Shown: positions 33,008-41,865, numbered from the stretch's first letter. The stretch is 50,074 bases of DNA from Spirirestis rafaelensis WJT71-NPBG6 (GCA_019359015.1 JAHHID010000060.1:1-50074); one strand, 5' to 3'. The notes: generated by a model from the letters alone, not told the origin. Numbers and translations are program-made.

Positions 33008-33592
33008 TTACAAAGGAATCAATTCTGGGTAATATTGCAACAACTGATCGTTGCTTAGTTCGTCACCTAACTGCGCTGGCGAAAAATGCACCTGGATTGC
33101 TCTTAGTTTATGTTTGTAGTGCAAGTTTATAATCGCTTTCAATCCATCTTTTAGCGCCGCAATATTAGAAAGGTCGTTCTCTAATTCTAGTACTTCTCCT
33201 TCGTAAGCCAATGTGATCATCACAACTACATTGCGCGTCACAGGTATAGATAAAGGTTCATTCGACCTGGAGGTAGAACTAAAATCTGGTTCACTCAGAT
33301 AACGTTCGGCAGAGTCGGTAAATAACTCATTTATATAATCTCCTGCCTCACCTTCACTCCAAAATACATCTCCTTCATTCGCCGCAGAAGTCCAATATTC
33401 ATCGTATTGGAGTAGAGTTTGGCAGAGTTGTACTAATCCTTCTCCTAAAACTTCTATGTCGCCATCAGCATCAATTGCTTCTCGTGCGCTGCGATTTAAT
33501 ACTCCCAAAATCGGTGCTACTTCAGAGCCGGCTAAATGTATAAACAGGCGAAAGACCACATAACGAGTCCTACCCATCATTTTATTAAACAT
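33008..33592 (-). CDS. DUF1517 family protein
   Basis: The 194-aa protein opens with an RYVVFRLFIHLAGSEVAPIL segment and includes LCQTLLQYDEYWTSAANEG and VVVMITLAYEGEVLEL, blocks I associate with the cyanobacterial/plastid DUF1517 family. There is no signal peptide or clear membrane helix. The role is unknown. It is followed on the same strand, after 70 bp, by the lipoprotein gene, and lies downstream of the pentapeptide protein. Confidence 0.75.
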   Translation of the reverse strand: MFNKMMGRTRYVVFRLFIHLAGSEVAPILGVLNRSAREAIDADGDIEVLGEGLVQLCQTLLQYDEYWTSAANEGDVFWSEGEAGDYINELFTDSAERYLSEPDFSSTSRSNEPLSIPVTRNVVVMITLAYEGEVLELENDLSNIAALKDGLKAIINLHYKHKLRAIQVHFSPAQLGDELSNDQLLQYYPELIPL

Positions 33593-33684
33593 TTTTTCTC
33601 CTTCAATTTGTTGGTTGTTGGTTGTCCTAAATAACTCTTAATCTTTGTACAGACGCGATGTTCCTCGCGTCTCGACTATATCCA

Positions 33685-35253
33685 CTAACTAATATCATGA
33701 AACCCTTTAAAAAAATCTACAATTGTGTTTACCGAAGGTATTATAACATTGGCAGATGTGTTTGATTTGTCATCATGTAAAGCATTAATTACTCTACAAT
33801 TAATAAATTTTTTACCAAAGTTGGGGTGGTCATGCACAATCAAAGTCTGAGCGCTGGAATTTGTTAATATAGTTTGGGTAGGTGTTTGAAAGAAGTTTAC
33901 TTTTGCTGCTATTTCTAAAATTTTTTGCATTTCTTTAATTGTAGCTGCATTACTTCTAGCTTCTTCTATCAAACCAGATAATTGCTTCAGGCGATCGCTC
34001 TTATTTTCTCGCTGGGTAGAGATATCTTCACTTTTAATTATTTCTACAACTGCATGAATATTTCTTTGGGTAGTTGCGGCATCTTTAAAAGGAAGAATGG
34101 CAATGTAAGCTGTGGGAAATAAAGCTGCGTCGCTATCGACTCGAAAGGTGAAAACAGTCCGACGCCGCCCGATTTCCATGCTGGGGGGTTGTCTGAGTTG
34201 CGGATATTGCTGGGCTATTTGGTAATAAGCGCCAGCAAGGGCAAAATGTGCTTCTGGTTCTAGGGGTGCATCTACGATAATGCGGATTGTCGGCGGAGTC
34301 TCGTTAAAAAAGTCTGGTGAGTCAACAGAGGTAAAATGTTGGATAATCGAGCCATCGCCTGTGGAACTCAAATCAAGCCATTCGCAAATTATGCCTTCGG
34401 TCTTTAAACCAAATCGTGAGGTAGCGTAAAGTTTTGCCCCAGTTAAAATCGCTCCGGTTAAATCTGCGCCTACCCATTCTGCTTTGATTAATTTTGCTTC
34501 TGATAAATTGGCGTGTACCAAACTCGCGTTGGTTAAATTCGCATTGCTCAAGTCTGCGCCAATTAAGTTTGCCCCACTCAATTTTGCCTCGCTTAAATCT
34601 GCCCAACGCAGATTCGCGCCGCTTAAATCTGCCCATCGCAGATTTGCCCCACTTAAGTTAGCACCTCTGAGGTTAGCCTCTTTGAGATTCGCCTGTCTGA
34701 ATTCAGCTTGTCGAAAATTTGCGTTTTCGAGATCAGTACGACTGAGGTTGGTCATATTGAAGTTAGCTTGCTCACAATTGGCTTGCGTCAAACAAGCACT
34801 TCTGAGGTTTGCCTCACTCAAATTAGCGCGACAAAGTACAGCATGACGCAGTGTTGCTTTTCGTAATTCGGCGCTGCTGAGGTTTGCTTGGAAAAAATCA
34901 GCGTGACTGAGATTGGCGCGAATTAACTCGGCACGGATTAGCCTTGCAAACCGGAGTTGAGCGCGACTGAGATCGGCGCGAATTAAATTTGCGACGTTGA
35001 GACTGGCGCCGTTTAATATGGCACTGCTAAGGTTAGCACCACTCAGTCTTGCTACATTCAGGTTGGCATAGCTTAAATTTGCTTTACTGAGATTTGCGCC
35101 ACTGAGATTTACTACACTTAACTTAGCCTTGGTGAGATTTGCACCAATGAGTTTCGTGCCACTCAGATTCGCCTCACAAAGGTCAACACCACTAAAGTCT
35201 GTGAGTCCCAGAGCGTATTTTTCGAGTAATTCCTCTACAGTCATCAATGTCAC
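33685..35253 (-). CDS. Pentapeptide-repeat protein with conserved C-terminal domain
   Basis: The 522-aa protein has about 50 pentapeptide units A(N/D)LSX between residues 20 and 280, which form a right-handed quadrilateral beta helix. A single break around 270-285 precedes a globular domain of about 230 residues (EAHFALAGAYYQIAQQYPQL, RRRTVFTFRVDSDAALF, PTAYIAILPF). Pentapeptide proteins are very common in cyanobacteria and their function is mostly unknown. The C-terminal part is not recognised; a ligand-binding or membrane-associated role is speculative. The start at 35253 is only 52 bp from the divergent tyrA start. Confidence 0.88.
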   Translation of the reverse strand: MTLMTVEELLEKYALGLTDFSGVDLCEANLSGTKLIGANLTKAKLSVVNLSGANLSKANLSYANLNVARLSGANLSSAILNGASLNVANLIRADLSRAQLRFARLIRAELIRANLSHADFFQANLSSAELRKATLRHAVLCRANLSEANLRSACLTQANCEQANFNMTNLSRTDLENANFRQAEFRQANLKEANLRGANLSGANLRWADLSGANLRWADLSEAKLSGANLIGADLSNANLTNASLVHANLSEAKLIKAEWVGADLTGAILTGAKLYATSRFGLKTEGIICEWLDLSSTGDGSIIQHFTSVDSPDFFNETPPTIRIIVDAPLEPEAHFALAGAYYQIAQQYPQLRQPPSMEIGRRRTVFTFRVDSDAALFPTAYIAILPFKDAATTQRNIHAVVEIIKSEDISTQRENKSDRLKQLSGLIEEARSNAATIKEMQKILEIAAKVNFFQTPTQTILTNSSAQTLIVHDHPNFGKKFINCRVINALHDDKSNTSANVIIPSVNTIVDFFKGFHDIS

Positions 35254-35305
35254 CCCTCGAATGCCAACGCTAATTGTTGGTATATGTAGAAATTATCTAA
35301 AAGCG

Positions 35306-36160
35306 ATGTCAAAATCACAGATGAATATTGGTATTTTAGGACTGGGACTGATAGGTGGCTCTTTGGGTTGGGATTTACGATCGCAAGGACATCATGTTTT
35401 AGGAGTCAGCCGTCGTGAATCGACTTGTGAAAAAGCGATCGCTCTCGGTAGCGTTTCCGAGGCTTCAGTTGACATGAGCTTGCTGTCAACGGCAGATGTA
35501 ATATTTATTTGCACACCTCTAGCGCTTATTATTCCCATATTTGAGGAATTAATCGCTTATTTGTCGCCTTCTACAATCATTACTGATGTTGGTTCGGTAA
35601 AAGCACCGATAGTCAAAGCGCTTTCTCCCATGTGGGATAATTTTATTGGCGGACATCCAATGGCAGGAAGCGCAGACAATGGGATAGAAGCGCGAGAAAG
35701 TAACTTATTTGTCAATAAGCCTTATGTGCTGACACCGATATCGACAACACCAAGTTATGCGATTGAAGTTGTAGAAAAAATTGTGCGATCGCTTAATGCA
35801 AATATCTACCATTGTCAGCCAGAACAACATGATCGCGCTGTTAGTTGGATTTCTCATTTACCTGTAATGGTCAGTGGTTCGTTGATTGCTGCTTGTATGA
35901 GTGAAACTGACTCAGAGGTATTAGAATTAGCGAAAAAGTTTGCTAGTTCCGGCTTTAAAGATACAAGCCGCGTTGGTGGGGGAAATCCTGAATTAGGCTT
36001 GATGATGGCGCGATATAATCGCCAAGCATTGCTCAATTCACTTCAACAATATCGCCACAAACTTGATGATTTAATTAACTTAATTGAGCAAGAAGATTGG
36101 ATGACGTTAGAAGAAAATCTGAAGTTAAATCACAAAGCGCGACCTGATTTTATAGAATAA
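35306..36160 (+). CDS. tyrA: Prephenate/arogenate dehydrogenase (TyrA family)
   Basis: This 284-aa enzyme begins MSKSQMNIGILGLGLIGGSL, an NAD(P)-binding Rossmann start (GLGLIGGS). It continues with DVGSVKAPIV, GGHPMAGS, the catalytic-region HDRAVSWISHLPVM and GGGNPELGL. It oxidises arogenate or prephenate in the last part of tyrosine synthesis; cyanobacterial members usually prefer arogenate with NADP. A second ATG at 35321 is possible. The open frame extends upstream over the pentapeptide gene but that part is antisense to it. A perfect hairpin follows the stop. Confidence 0.93.
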   Translation: MSKSQMNIGILGLGLIGGSLGWDLRSQGHHVLGVSRRESTCEKAIALGSVSEASVDMSLLSTADVIFICTPLALIIPIFEELIAYLSPSTIITDVGSVKAPIVKALSPMWDNFIGGHPMAGSADNGIEARESNLFVNKPYVLTPISTTPSYAIEVVEKIVRSLNANIYHCQPEQHDRAVSWISHLPVMVSGSLIAACMSETDSEVLELAKKFASSGFKDTSRVGGGNPELGLMMARYNRQALLNSLQQYRHKLDDLINLIEQEDWMTLEENLKLNHKARPDFIE

Positions 36161-36165
36161 TCTAC

Positions 36166-36202
36166 TGTAGTCGGCGCTACTGTGCGAGAAGCGCCGACTA
36201 CA
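36166..36202 (+). terminator. Hairpin after tyrA
   Basis: The 13-bp arms TGTAGTCGGCGCT and AGCGCCGACTACA are perfect, with an 11-base loop. No T tract follows on the plus strand, so it may act as a transcript-end barrier or be one of the GTAGTCGGCGC repeats. Confidence 0.6.
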
Positions 36203-36249
36203 AAATATATAATTGAAATCATCCTAGTTTACTCATTGAGGTTATTTCA

Positions 36250-36837
36250 ATGATTTCCCAAACAGAAAGCCGCTTTTACACCCCAGAAGAATATCTGGAA
36301 TTAGAAGAAAAAGCTGAAGAAAGAAGTGAATATATAAATGGAGAGATTAGACTCATGCCAGGAGGTACAACCAACCATAATAAGATTGCACTTAATTTTT
36401 GCAGAAAATTTCCTTCTACGGTGCAAGGTCAAGATTACGACATATATATGGTTGATGTAAAGTTATGGATACCGAATTATCGTATCTATACTTACCCAGA
36501 TATTATGGTCATCAGAGGTGAACCTATATATGATGGAACTGGTACAACAAAGATAACTAACCCGTTATTAATAGTTGAAGTTTTATCAAATTCAACTAAA
36601 AATTATGAGAAAACAGACAAATTTAAATATTACCGTTCAATTCCTGACTTTCAGGAATATATTATGATTGATCAATATGATTTTTCGGTGGAACAATTTG
36701 CTAAAAAAGCAGCCGGAGAATGGATTTTTAAGGAATATGAAGGAGAAAATGCAATTTTAGGATTAAATTCTATCGATTTCCAAATTTCCTTGCGCGAGAT
36801 TTACGAGCGGGTTAATTTTGACTTGAGCGAGGAATGA
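36250..36837 (+). CDS. Uma2 family endonuclease (DUF820)
   Basis: This 195-aa protein has the PD-(D/E)XK-like fold of the Uma2/DUF820 family. Blocks seen are YTPEEYLELEEKAEERSEYI, YPDIMVIRG, PLLIVEVLSNSTKNYEKTDK and YRSIPDFQEYIMI. Asp in YPD, Glu in IVEV and Lys in DKF likely form the nuclease centre. Uma2 genes occur in dozens of copies in Nostocales and are suspected of mobile-element or defence roles, but no cellular function is proven. A second member lies 170 bp downstream. Confidence 0.9.
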   Translation: MISQTESRFYTPEEYLELEEKAEERSEYINGEIRLMPGGTTNHNKIALNFCRKFPSTVQGQDYDIYMVDVKLWIPNYRIYTYPDIMVIRGEPIYDGTGTTKITNPLLIVEVLSNSTKNYEKTDKFKYYRSIPDFQEYIMIDQYDFSVEQFAKKAAGEWIFKEYEGENAILGLNSIDFQISLREIYERVNFDLSEE

Positions 36838-36945
36838 AGAAAGAATATATCGTTAGAATTAATAGCGTGATGGTAAACTAGTACATACAACACGGCGTAA
36901 ATAAACCACCCATTCTAAATCAATGAAACGCTTACGTTGTATTAA

Positions 36946-36972
36946 TTTTGAATTTTGAATTTTGAATTTTGA
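36946..36972. repeat. TTTTGAA heptamer tandem repeat
   Basis: About four tandem copies of TTTTGAA lie between the two Uma2 genes, ending at GATTCCGCC. This is short-tandem-repeat sequence of the kind frequent in Nostoc relatives. Confidence 0.7.
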
Positions 36973-37006
36973 TTCCGCCTTGCGGTACTAGTCTGGCTTA
37001 ACTGAT

Positions 37007-37570
37007 ATGATTACAGATATTCGCCTTTTAACTGTTCAAGAATATCACCGGATGGCGGAAGCTGGAATTTTTCATCCAGAGGAACGCTTGGAATTAATTG
37101 CCGGACAAATCATCAGGAAGTCAGCCAAAGGAACAGCTCACGAATCAGCAATTACTCGAACGGAGAGATTACTTCGTCAACGCTTGGGTGAACAAGTTTT
37201 ATTAAGACTTCAGTCACCGATTCAACTTGATGATTACTCGGAACCAGAGCCAGATATTGCGGTGGTGATGCCCAATCCACTAGATTATGATGATCACCAT
37301 CCTCGTCCAGAGGAAGTTTTTTTGCTGATTGAAGTAGCTGATTCTAGTCTGAAGTACGATCGCGAAGTGAAAACGATCGCTTATGCTAAATCAGGTATTG
37401 CTGATTACTGGATTTTAGATGTAAATCAGCGTAAACTGCATATATATCGCTTACCGAGTCCAGATGGTTATCAAAGCGAGACGATACTTTCGGAAGATGT
37501 GACAATTTCACCGCTGGCATTTGGAGATTGTGCGATCGCTCTACGGGAATTATTGCGACCAGCAAGTTAA
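37007..37570 (+). CDS. Uma2 family endonuclease (DUF820), second copy
   Basis: The 187-aa protein has LTVQEYHRMAEAGIFHPEER, ELIAGQIIRKSAKGTAHE, the acidic EPEPDIAVV, VFLLIEVADSSLKYDREVK and SGIADYWILDV. The putative catalytic set is Asp in PEPD, Glu in LIEV and Lys in EVKT. It differs from the neighbouring copy and belongs to another Uma2 subgroup, so the pair is not a recent duplication. It faces the convergent caspase gene. Confidence 0.9.
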   Translation: MITDIRLLTVQEYHRMAEAGIFHPEERLELIAGQIIRKSAKGTAHESAITRTERLLRQRLGEQVLLRLQSPIQLDDYSEPEPDIAVVMPNPLDYDDHHPRPEEVFLLIEVADSSLKYDREVKTIAYAKSGIADYWILDVNQRKLHIYRLPSPDGYQSETILSEDVTISPLAFGDCAIALRELLRPAS

Positions 37571-37631
37571 GATTAGCTCTTTTCACTCCCAAAATTGGGG
37601 ACACAATACCCTAGAAGGGTATCGCTACACA

Positions 37632-37690
37632 AACAAAGCCTGCCTTCGCAGGCTCTAAGACTCATATAGCCTGCGAAGGCAGGCTTTGTT
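37632..37690. repeat. Perfect 23-bp inverted repeat (AACAAAGCCTGCC arms)
   Basis: Positions 37632-37654 and 37668-37690 are exact reverse complements with a 13-base loop. The element continues into CCAGGCTTCTAGCCTGTGGG. It is a widespread Nostoc-type intergenic repeat and here separates convergent Uma2 and caspase genes. Confidence 0.85.
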
Positions 37691-37893
37691 AGTATAGCCC
37701 CAGGCTTCTAGCCTGTGGGCGTTTTTGCCAAAATTGGGGACACACCAATTGCTAAAATCGCAAGTTTATCGTATTATAAATAAATAACTCATCCAAAAAT
37801 CGAAAAATATTTTGATCGCGCTCTGCGCGAGGCAATAAAGAAGGGTAAAGAAAAGAAGGGCAGAGTGCTAAAGGGAAAAAGTATAAAGGGCTA

Positions 37894-40002
37894 CTAAGTC
37901 CTCCCAACCGCGCAGACAACACGAAAACCAAAATTGTAGTAGAAGTTGTCGCGCACCGCCCTATCGTAGTCGACGCGAGACGCGGAACGGCAGAGTCTAG
38001 GAAGGAGGATCCAGGAACCGCCCCGCAGACATTTAAAGGGATTATCATTATCAGTTACCCAAACACTTCCGTCGCTGGGCGCTTCGTTATAATTTTGATG
38101 CCACTCATCCTGACACCATTCCCATATATTACCATGCATATCAAATAAACCAAAGGGGTTTGGTGGAAAAATTCCCACATCTGTTGTTTGCTCACGATAT
38201 TGACCCTTTATCCCTGAGCCATAAGTGTGGTTCCCGTTATAATTTGCCAAATCAGTTGTAATCGTTTCACCAAAATAAAACGGGGTAGTTGTTCCGGCTC
38301 TACAAGCATATTCCGACTCTGCCTCACTGGGCAAGCGATAGCTTTTCCCTGTTTTGTTAGACAGTCTGGCACAAAACTCAATTGCATGATTCCAAGACAC
38401 CCGCTCAACAGGTCGATTAGCACCTTTGAACTTGGATGGATCTAGCTCTAAATCAATCTTCACCTTTTCCAAAACGGCAACAGCTGCCCATTGAGCTTGC
38501 GTGACCGGAAATTTACCCATAAAGAAGGGTTGAACGGTGACGGTGTGCTGTGGACTTTCACGATCAAGTCGTTCTAGCTCATTCTCTGGTGAACCCATAA
38601 GAAACTTACCACCGGGAATTGCAACCATCTCTAAAACTACATAATTACCCAAGTCTTCTCTAAAAAACTCCGCTCGTCCACGATGACGATTAATTTCACA
38701 GGTTTTTCCCAAACCAAACAGTCCTGATTTTACGGTTATGGTAGCGGTGTCGAACTCAAAGGACTGAGTTTGAATTCTTAGGGGAGATTGTGGCTGAGAA
38801 ATAGGTGTAGATAATTCCCTTTCTCGTTGTTTTTGTAATTCTGCTTGCTGTCTTTGATATTCGGCTCTTTCTTGCTCTTGGTGTAATCTTTCTGCTTTTT
38901 GTTGCTGACGCTCATATTCGGCTTGTTTTGGGGCAAGCACTCGTTGTTTAATTGGTGCTATATCTTCATCCCTAAGATTCAGCAATGTTTGTAAGCGTTG
39001 CAATCCATTGCGGTTGTTTTTACTGATCGGAAATTGCTCTTGTATTACCTCAGATAAAGCTTGCTGGTAGCGTTGCAATTTTTCCTGTCGCTGCCGATAG
39101 GGTTCGAGAACCTCAAACTCAATTGCATTAGCATCTTCATCTGATAATCCCAAATTATTCCGCACTTCGTTCAGATAAAAGCGATTGGCAGAAGAAATCT
39201 CTCCTTCATCTTCAAGGGCAATATTATCAAATTCCTTACGATATTTTACTTTTGGGTCATCTTTAGGCGACTTTGCCAGTAAAATCTTACTACCATCCTT
39301 AACAGGATAAAACTCAGGAGTCATTGCCGGAGACGCTTCTTGCACCTTGCTGCTAGCATACTCATGCAATTCATCAACGGAAATCCAGCCATCTCCATCT
39401 TTATCAGCCGCACCTTTTTCAATGCCTTCTACCAGATAGCGGGTGTAAATAGATAGTTCTGAACCTTCTTGCTCAAAAGAGTACTGCATAGAAGTGGAAG
39501 AAGTGAGAATTGCCCTTCCCTTACCGCCTAGCTGCTCTTGCACATTTACGCTACCATCATCTTTGACGGACATCCCTTGAGCGATCGCTCCACTAAAACA
39601 ACAATCGAGGATAATTACCTGTCTTTGAGAGCGGCTATCGTTCATATTATCGTGCAAAACACTAGCTGCGACGGCTGAAGGCGTTACTAACTTGCCATTT
39701 TGTTTTTTAGTACCACAACTTGACAGATAAAGCTTACCTCTATCATCCTTAATTCCATGCCCAGAAAAGTAAAACAGCAGCAAGTCATCTTTCTGGCGAT
39801 CGGCAAATAGATGATAGATAGCATATGCGATATCGTCCGGTTGGGGATTTTTCAGTACCTTGATATCTGCCTCGGCAAAGTTCCCCATTTCTGGGTTTGC
39901 TAAAATTCGCTGCATTGCCTCAACATCTTTGACAGCACTTGGTAGCGGGTTTAAACCATGTTTATATTCACTAACCCCGATCAGTAGTGCTACCTTAGCC
40001 AT
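37894..40002 (-). CDS. Caspase-like protease (orthocaspase) with C-terminal FGE/SUMF1-like domain
   Basis: The 702-aa protein has a C14 caspase domain (1 to about 235) with catalytic H82 (YFSGHGIKDD) and C135 (LDCCFSGA). Charged helical regions follow to about 415, including a Glu/Gln/Arg coiled coil (370-405). From about 455 there is a formylglycine-generating-enzyme-like, C-type-lectin-fold domain (MVAIPGGKFLMGSP, GKFPVTQAQWAA, YRLPSEAESEYACRAG, FGLFDMHGNIWEWCQDEW). Its start overlaps the EACC1 gene by 8 bp, marking a conflict-type operon. The last ~40 residues (CLRGGSW..GFRVV) carry I, L, V, D, Y and F where FGE-type tails are Asn-rich, which suggests diversification by a retroelement. Confidence 0.92.
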   Translation of the reverse strand: MAKVALLIGVSEYKHGLNPLPSAVKDVEAMQRILANPEMGNFAEADIKVLKNPQPDDIAYAIYHLFADRQKDDLLLFYFSGHGIKDDRGKLYLSSCGTKKQNGKLVTPSAVAASVLHDNMNDSRSQRQVIILDCCFSGAIAQGMSVKDDGSVNVQEQLGGKGRAILTSSTSMQYSFEQEGSELSIYTRYLVEGIEKGAADKDGDGWISVDELHEYASSKVQEASPAMTPEFYPVKDGSKILLAKSPKDDPKVKYRKEFDNIALEDEGEISSANRFYLNEVRNNLGLSDEDANAIEFEVLEPYRQRQEKLQRYQQALSEVIQEQFPISKNNRNGLQRLQTLLNLRDEDIAPIKQRVLAPKQAEYERQQQKAERLHQEQERAEYQRQQAELQKQRERELSTPISQPQSPLRIQTQSFEFDTATITVKSGLFGLGKTCEINRHRGRAEFFREDLGNYVVLEMVAIPGGKFLMGSPENELERLDRESPQHTVTVQPFFMGKFPVTQAQWAAVAVLEKVKIDLELDPSKFKGANRPVERVSWNHAIEFCARLSNKTGKSYRLPSEAESEYACRAGTTTPFYFGETITTDLANYNGNHTYGSGIKGQYREQTTDVGIFPPNPFGLFDMHGNIWEWCQDEWHQNYNEAPSDGSVWVTDNDNPFKCLRGGSWILLPRLCRSASRVDYDRAVRDNFYYNFGFRVVCAVGRT
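37903..38025 (-). other. Putative DGR variable region (VR) at the 3' end of the caspase-FGE gene
   Basis: Between the constant codons for RGGSW and GFRVV, the codons at positions that are usually Asn read ATC, CTC, CTT, CTC, TCT, GTC, GAC, TAC, GAC, AAC, TTC, TAC and TAC. Nearly all end in C or T, as expected if A's in AAC/AAT template codons were replaced at random. Diversity-generating retroelements of cyanobacteria act on this fold at this position. No reverse transcriptase or template repeat is present in the window, so the source would be remote. Confidence 0.6.
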
Positions 40003-40402
40003 TGGTGTCTTGTGTATTTTTGGTATTGTTCAGAAAATCCTGCGCTTGCTGCATAGCGAATTCAAACTCCTTGCGACTACTGGCTTCTAAGTTGATTTCT
40101 CTGCCATCAGGAGTTTTAAGTCCCAGCTTAATTGGTTTATTGCCGAAGCGATCGCTCAAAAATCCAAACAAAGCTTTTATATTAGCTGGCTTAACTTCTG
40201 CACTTAACACCCCTAACAAAAAGGTACTCAAAGCCTTTGCACTTCGCGGGGTTTCTGTCGCTGCCACTAAATCTGCTTCTTCTACCCCATCCACCTCTCT
40301 AACCTGCGGGAGCAAATTTTCTACTTGTGCTTGCAACTCCTGGTCATCTAAATCGGGATCTGATAGGGAAATTGTCACCTGAACATTAGATGTGGTTGCC
40401 AT
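39995..40402 (-). CDS. Effector-associated constant component EACC1
   Basis: This small 135-aa protein includes VQVTISLSDPDLDDQELQAQ, a central GFLSDRFGNKPIKLGLKTPDG and an SSRKEFEFAMQQAQDFL C terminus. It matches the EACC1 component that regularly precedes caspase, trypsin or TIR effectors in NTP-dependent bacterial conflict systems. Its last codons overlap the caspase ATG (translational coupling). The gene starts 212 bp from the divergent htrA gene. A sensor or adaptor role is inferred from family context; the biochemical activity is unknown. Confidence 0.75.
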   Translation of the reverse strand: MATTSNVQVTISLSDPDLDDQELQAQVENLLPQVREVDGVEEADLVAATETPRSAKALSTFLLGVLSAEVKPANIKALFGFLSDRFGNKPIKLGLKTPDGREINLEASSRKEFEFAMQQAQDFLNNTKNTQDTNG

Positions 40403-40614
40403 ATGAATCGCCTAAATAGTTTCAGTAGCTTCTCTAATAAATTGTATAGGCTATTCTGGTATATCTAAGGAGTATCCGGGCAAAAAACTCTTAACTGTGT
40501 TAAAAAACTATAAATAATTCTGTTCACACTGACGGCACAGTCCTGACACACTAACGTCATAATGTATATCTAGATTAAGACTAGATCTAGATATTTTTAT
40601 ATCTTTACAGACAA
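40403..40614. promoter_or_regulatory. Divergent promoter region of EACC1/caspase and htrA
   Basis: Both operons must start in this 212-bp stretch. Near htrA it contains palindromes CTAGATCTAG (about 40583) and GATATTTTTATATC (about 40591), close to where an htrA -10 region would lie. A regulator cannot be named. Confidence 0.4.
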
Positions 40615-41865
40615 ATGCAAAACCAACCACAAGACAAAGATAAATTTAACGCTTATTCTCAAGAACCCCGTAACGCTGCACCTTGGAAGAAAACAGCTTT
40701 TAATCTATCGTTGGTGCTGCTGGGGTCGGGTATGACATTTGCCGGGGGTTATTTGGCATCCCACCAGCAAGAAATATCTCAAAGCGCATCTAAGTTGGCA
40801 GTTAGTCGGGTAAATGCTGCCCCTGCCTTACCTGCTTCCACAGATCCTAACTTTATCACCGGAGTTGTGCAAAACGTCGGTACAGCGGTGGTACGGATTG
40901 AGGCTTCCCGGACTGTAACAACTCAGTTACCAGAAGAATTTAACGATCCAGCTTTCCGACGCTTCTTTGGATCTCAACTACCAAGTTCACCACCAAACCG
41001 GATGCAACGGGGTACCGGCTCTGGTTTCATTATCGGTGCTGATGGTCGCATTTTGACCAATGCCCATGTGGTAGATGGTGCAGACAAGGTGAAGGTAATA
41101 CTCAAAGATGGACGCACCTTCCAAGGTAAAGTGATGGGTAAAGATGAGCTAACAGATGTCGCTGTTATCAAGATTCAAGCCGAAAATTTGCCGACATTGA
41201 AAGTGGGTAACTCAGACCAGCTACAACCAGGACAATGGGCGATCGCGATCGGTAATCCCCTAGGTCTTGACAATACCGTAACTACCGGCATCATCAGCGC
41301 TACCGGACGCACTAGCAATCAAATTGGCGCACCCGACCGCCGAGTACAGTATATTCAAACAGATGCCGCAATTAACCCAGGTAACTCTGGGGGACCTCTG
41401 CTGAATGCCCGTGGCGAGGTAATTGGCATGAATACAGCTATAATTCAAGGAGCGCAAGGATTAGGTTTTGCGATTCCGATCAATACAGCGCAACGCATTT
41501 CCAATCAACTCATAAGTACAGGCAAAGTACAACATCCTTATTTGGGAATTCAGATGCAGGCTTTGACACCTGAATTAAAGCAAAACATCAACTCAGATCC
41601 CAATAGCGGTTTGACTGTGAATGAAGATAAAGGTGTCTTAGTCGTTAAAGTTGTGCCCAATTCACCAGCAGCAGCGTCAGGAATACGTGCTGGTGATGTG
41701 ATCCAAAAGCTAAATGGTCAATTAGTTGCCGATTCTGCCAGCGTACAACAGGCAGTAGAAAATAGCCAAATCGGGGCTGATCTACGCCTAGAGTTGCGTC
41801 GCAATGGGCAAAAGCTCAACTTATCTGTGCGTCCTGGTGCTTTGCCTCAGCAACAAATGCAATAA
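40615..41865 (+). CDS. HtrA/Deg family serine protease with PDZ domain
   Basis: The 416-aa protein has one N-terminal membrane anchor or signal (about 27-48). The trypsin-like domain has H151 (LTNAHVVDG), D181 (LTDVAVIKI) and S258 (NPGNSGGPLL), and a single PDZ domain covers about 305-400 (GVLVVKVVPNSPAAASGIRAGD). This is the HhoA/HhoB/HtrA type of cyanobacteria, which degrades damaged proteins in the periplasm or lumen and is stress-induced. Which of the three paralogs it is cannot be decided here. A terminator follows. Confidence 0.95.
   Translation: MQNQPQDKDKFNAYSQEPRNAAPWKKTAFNLSLVLLGSGMTFAGGYLASHQQEISQSASKLAVSRVNAAPALPASTDPNFITGVVQNVGTAVVRIEASRTVTTQLPEEFNDPAFRRFFGSQLPSSPPNRMQRGTGSGFIIGADGRILTNAHVVDGADKVKVILKDGRTFQGKVMGKDELTDVAVIKIQAENLPTLKVGNSDQLQPGQWAIAIGNPLGLDNTVTTGIISATGRTSNQIGAPDRRVQYIQTDAAINPGNSGGPLLNARGEVIGMNTAIIQGAQGLGFAIPINTAQRISNQLISTGKVQHPYLGIQMQALTPELKQNINSDPNSGLTVNEDKGVLVVKVVPNSPAAASGIRAGDVIQKLNGQLVADSASVQQAVENSQIGADLRLELRRNGQKLNLSVRPGALPQQQMQ

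Noticed and set aside
34373-34846. Open frames on both strands inside the pentapeptide gene
   Set aside because: The 15-base periodicity of pentapeptide repeats keeps other frames open; their sequences are low-complexity shadows.
40002-40382. 126-codon plus-strand frame opposite EACC1
   Set aside because: It is fully antisense to a recognised gene and has no family features or ribosome site.
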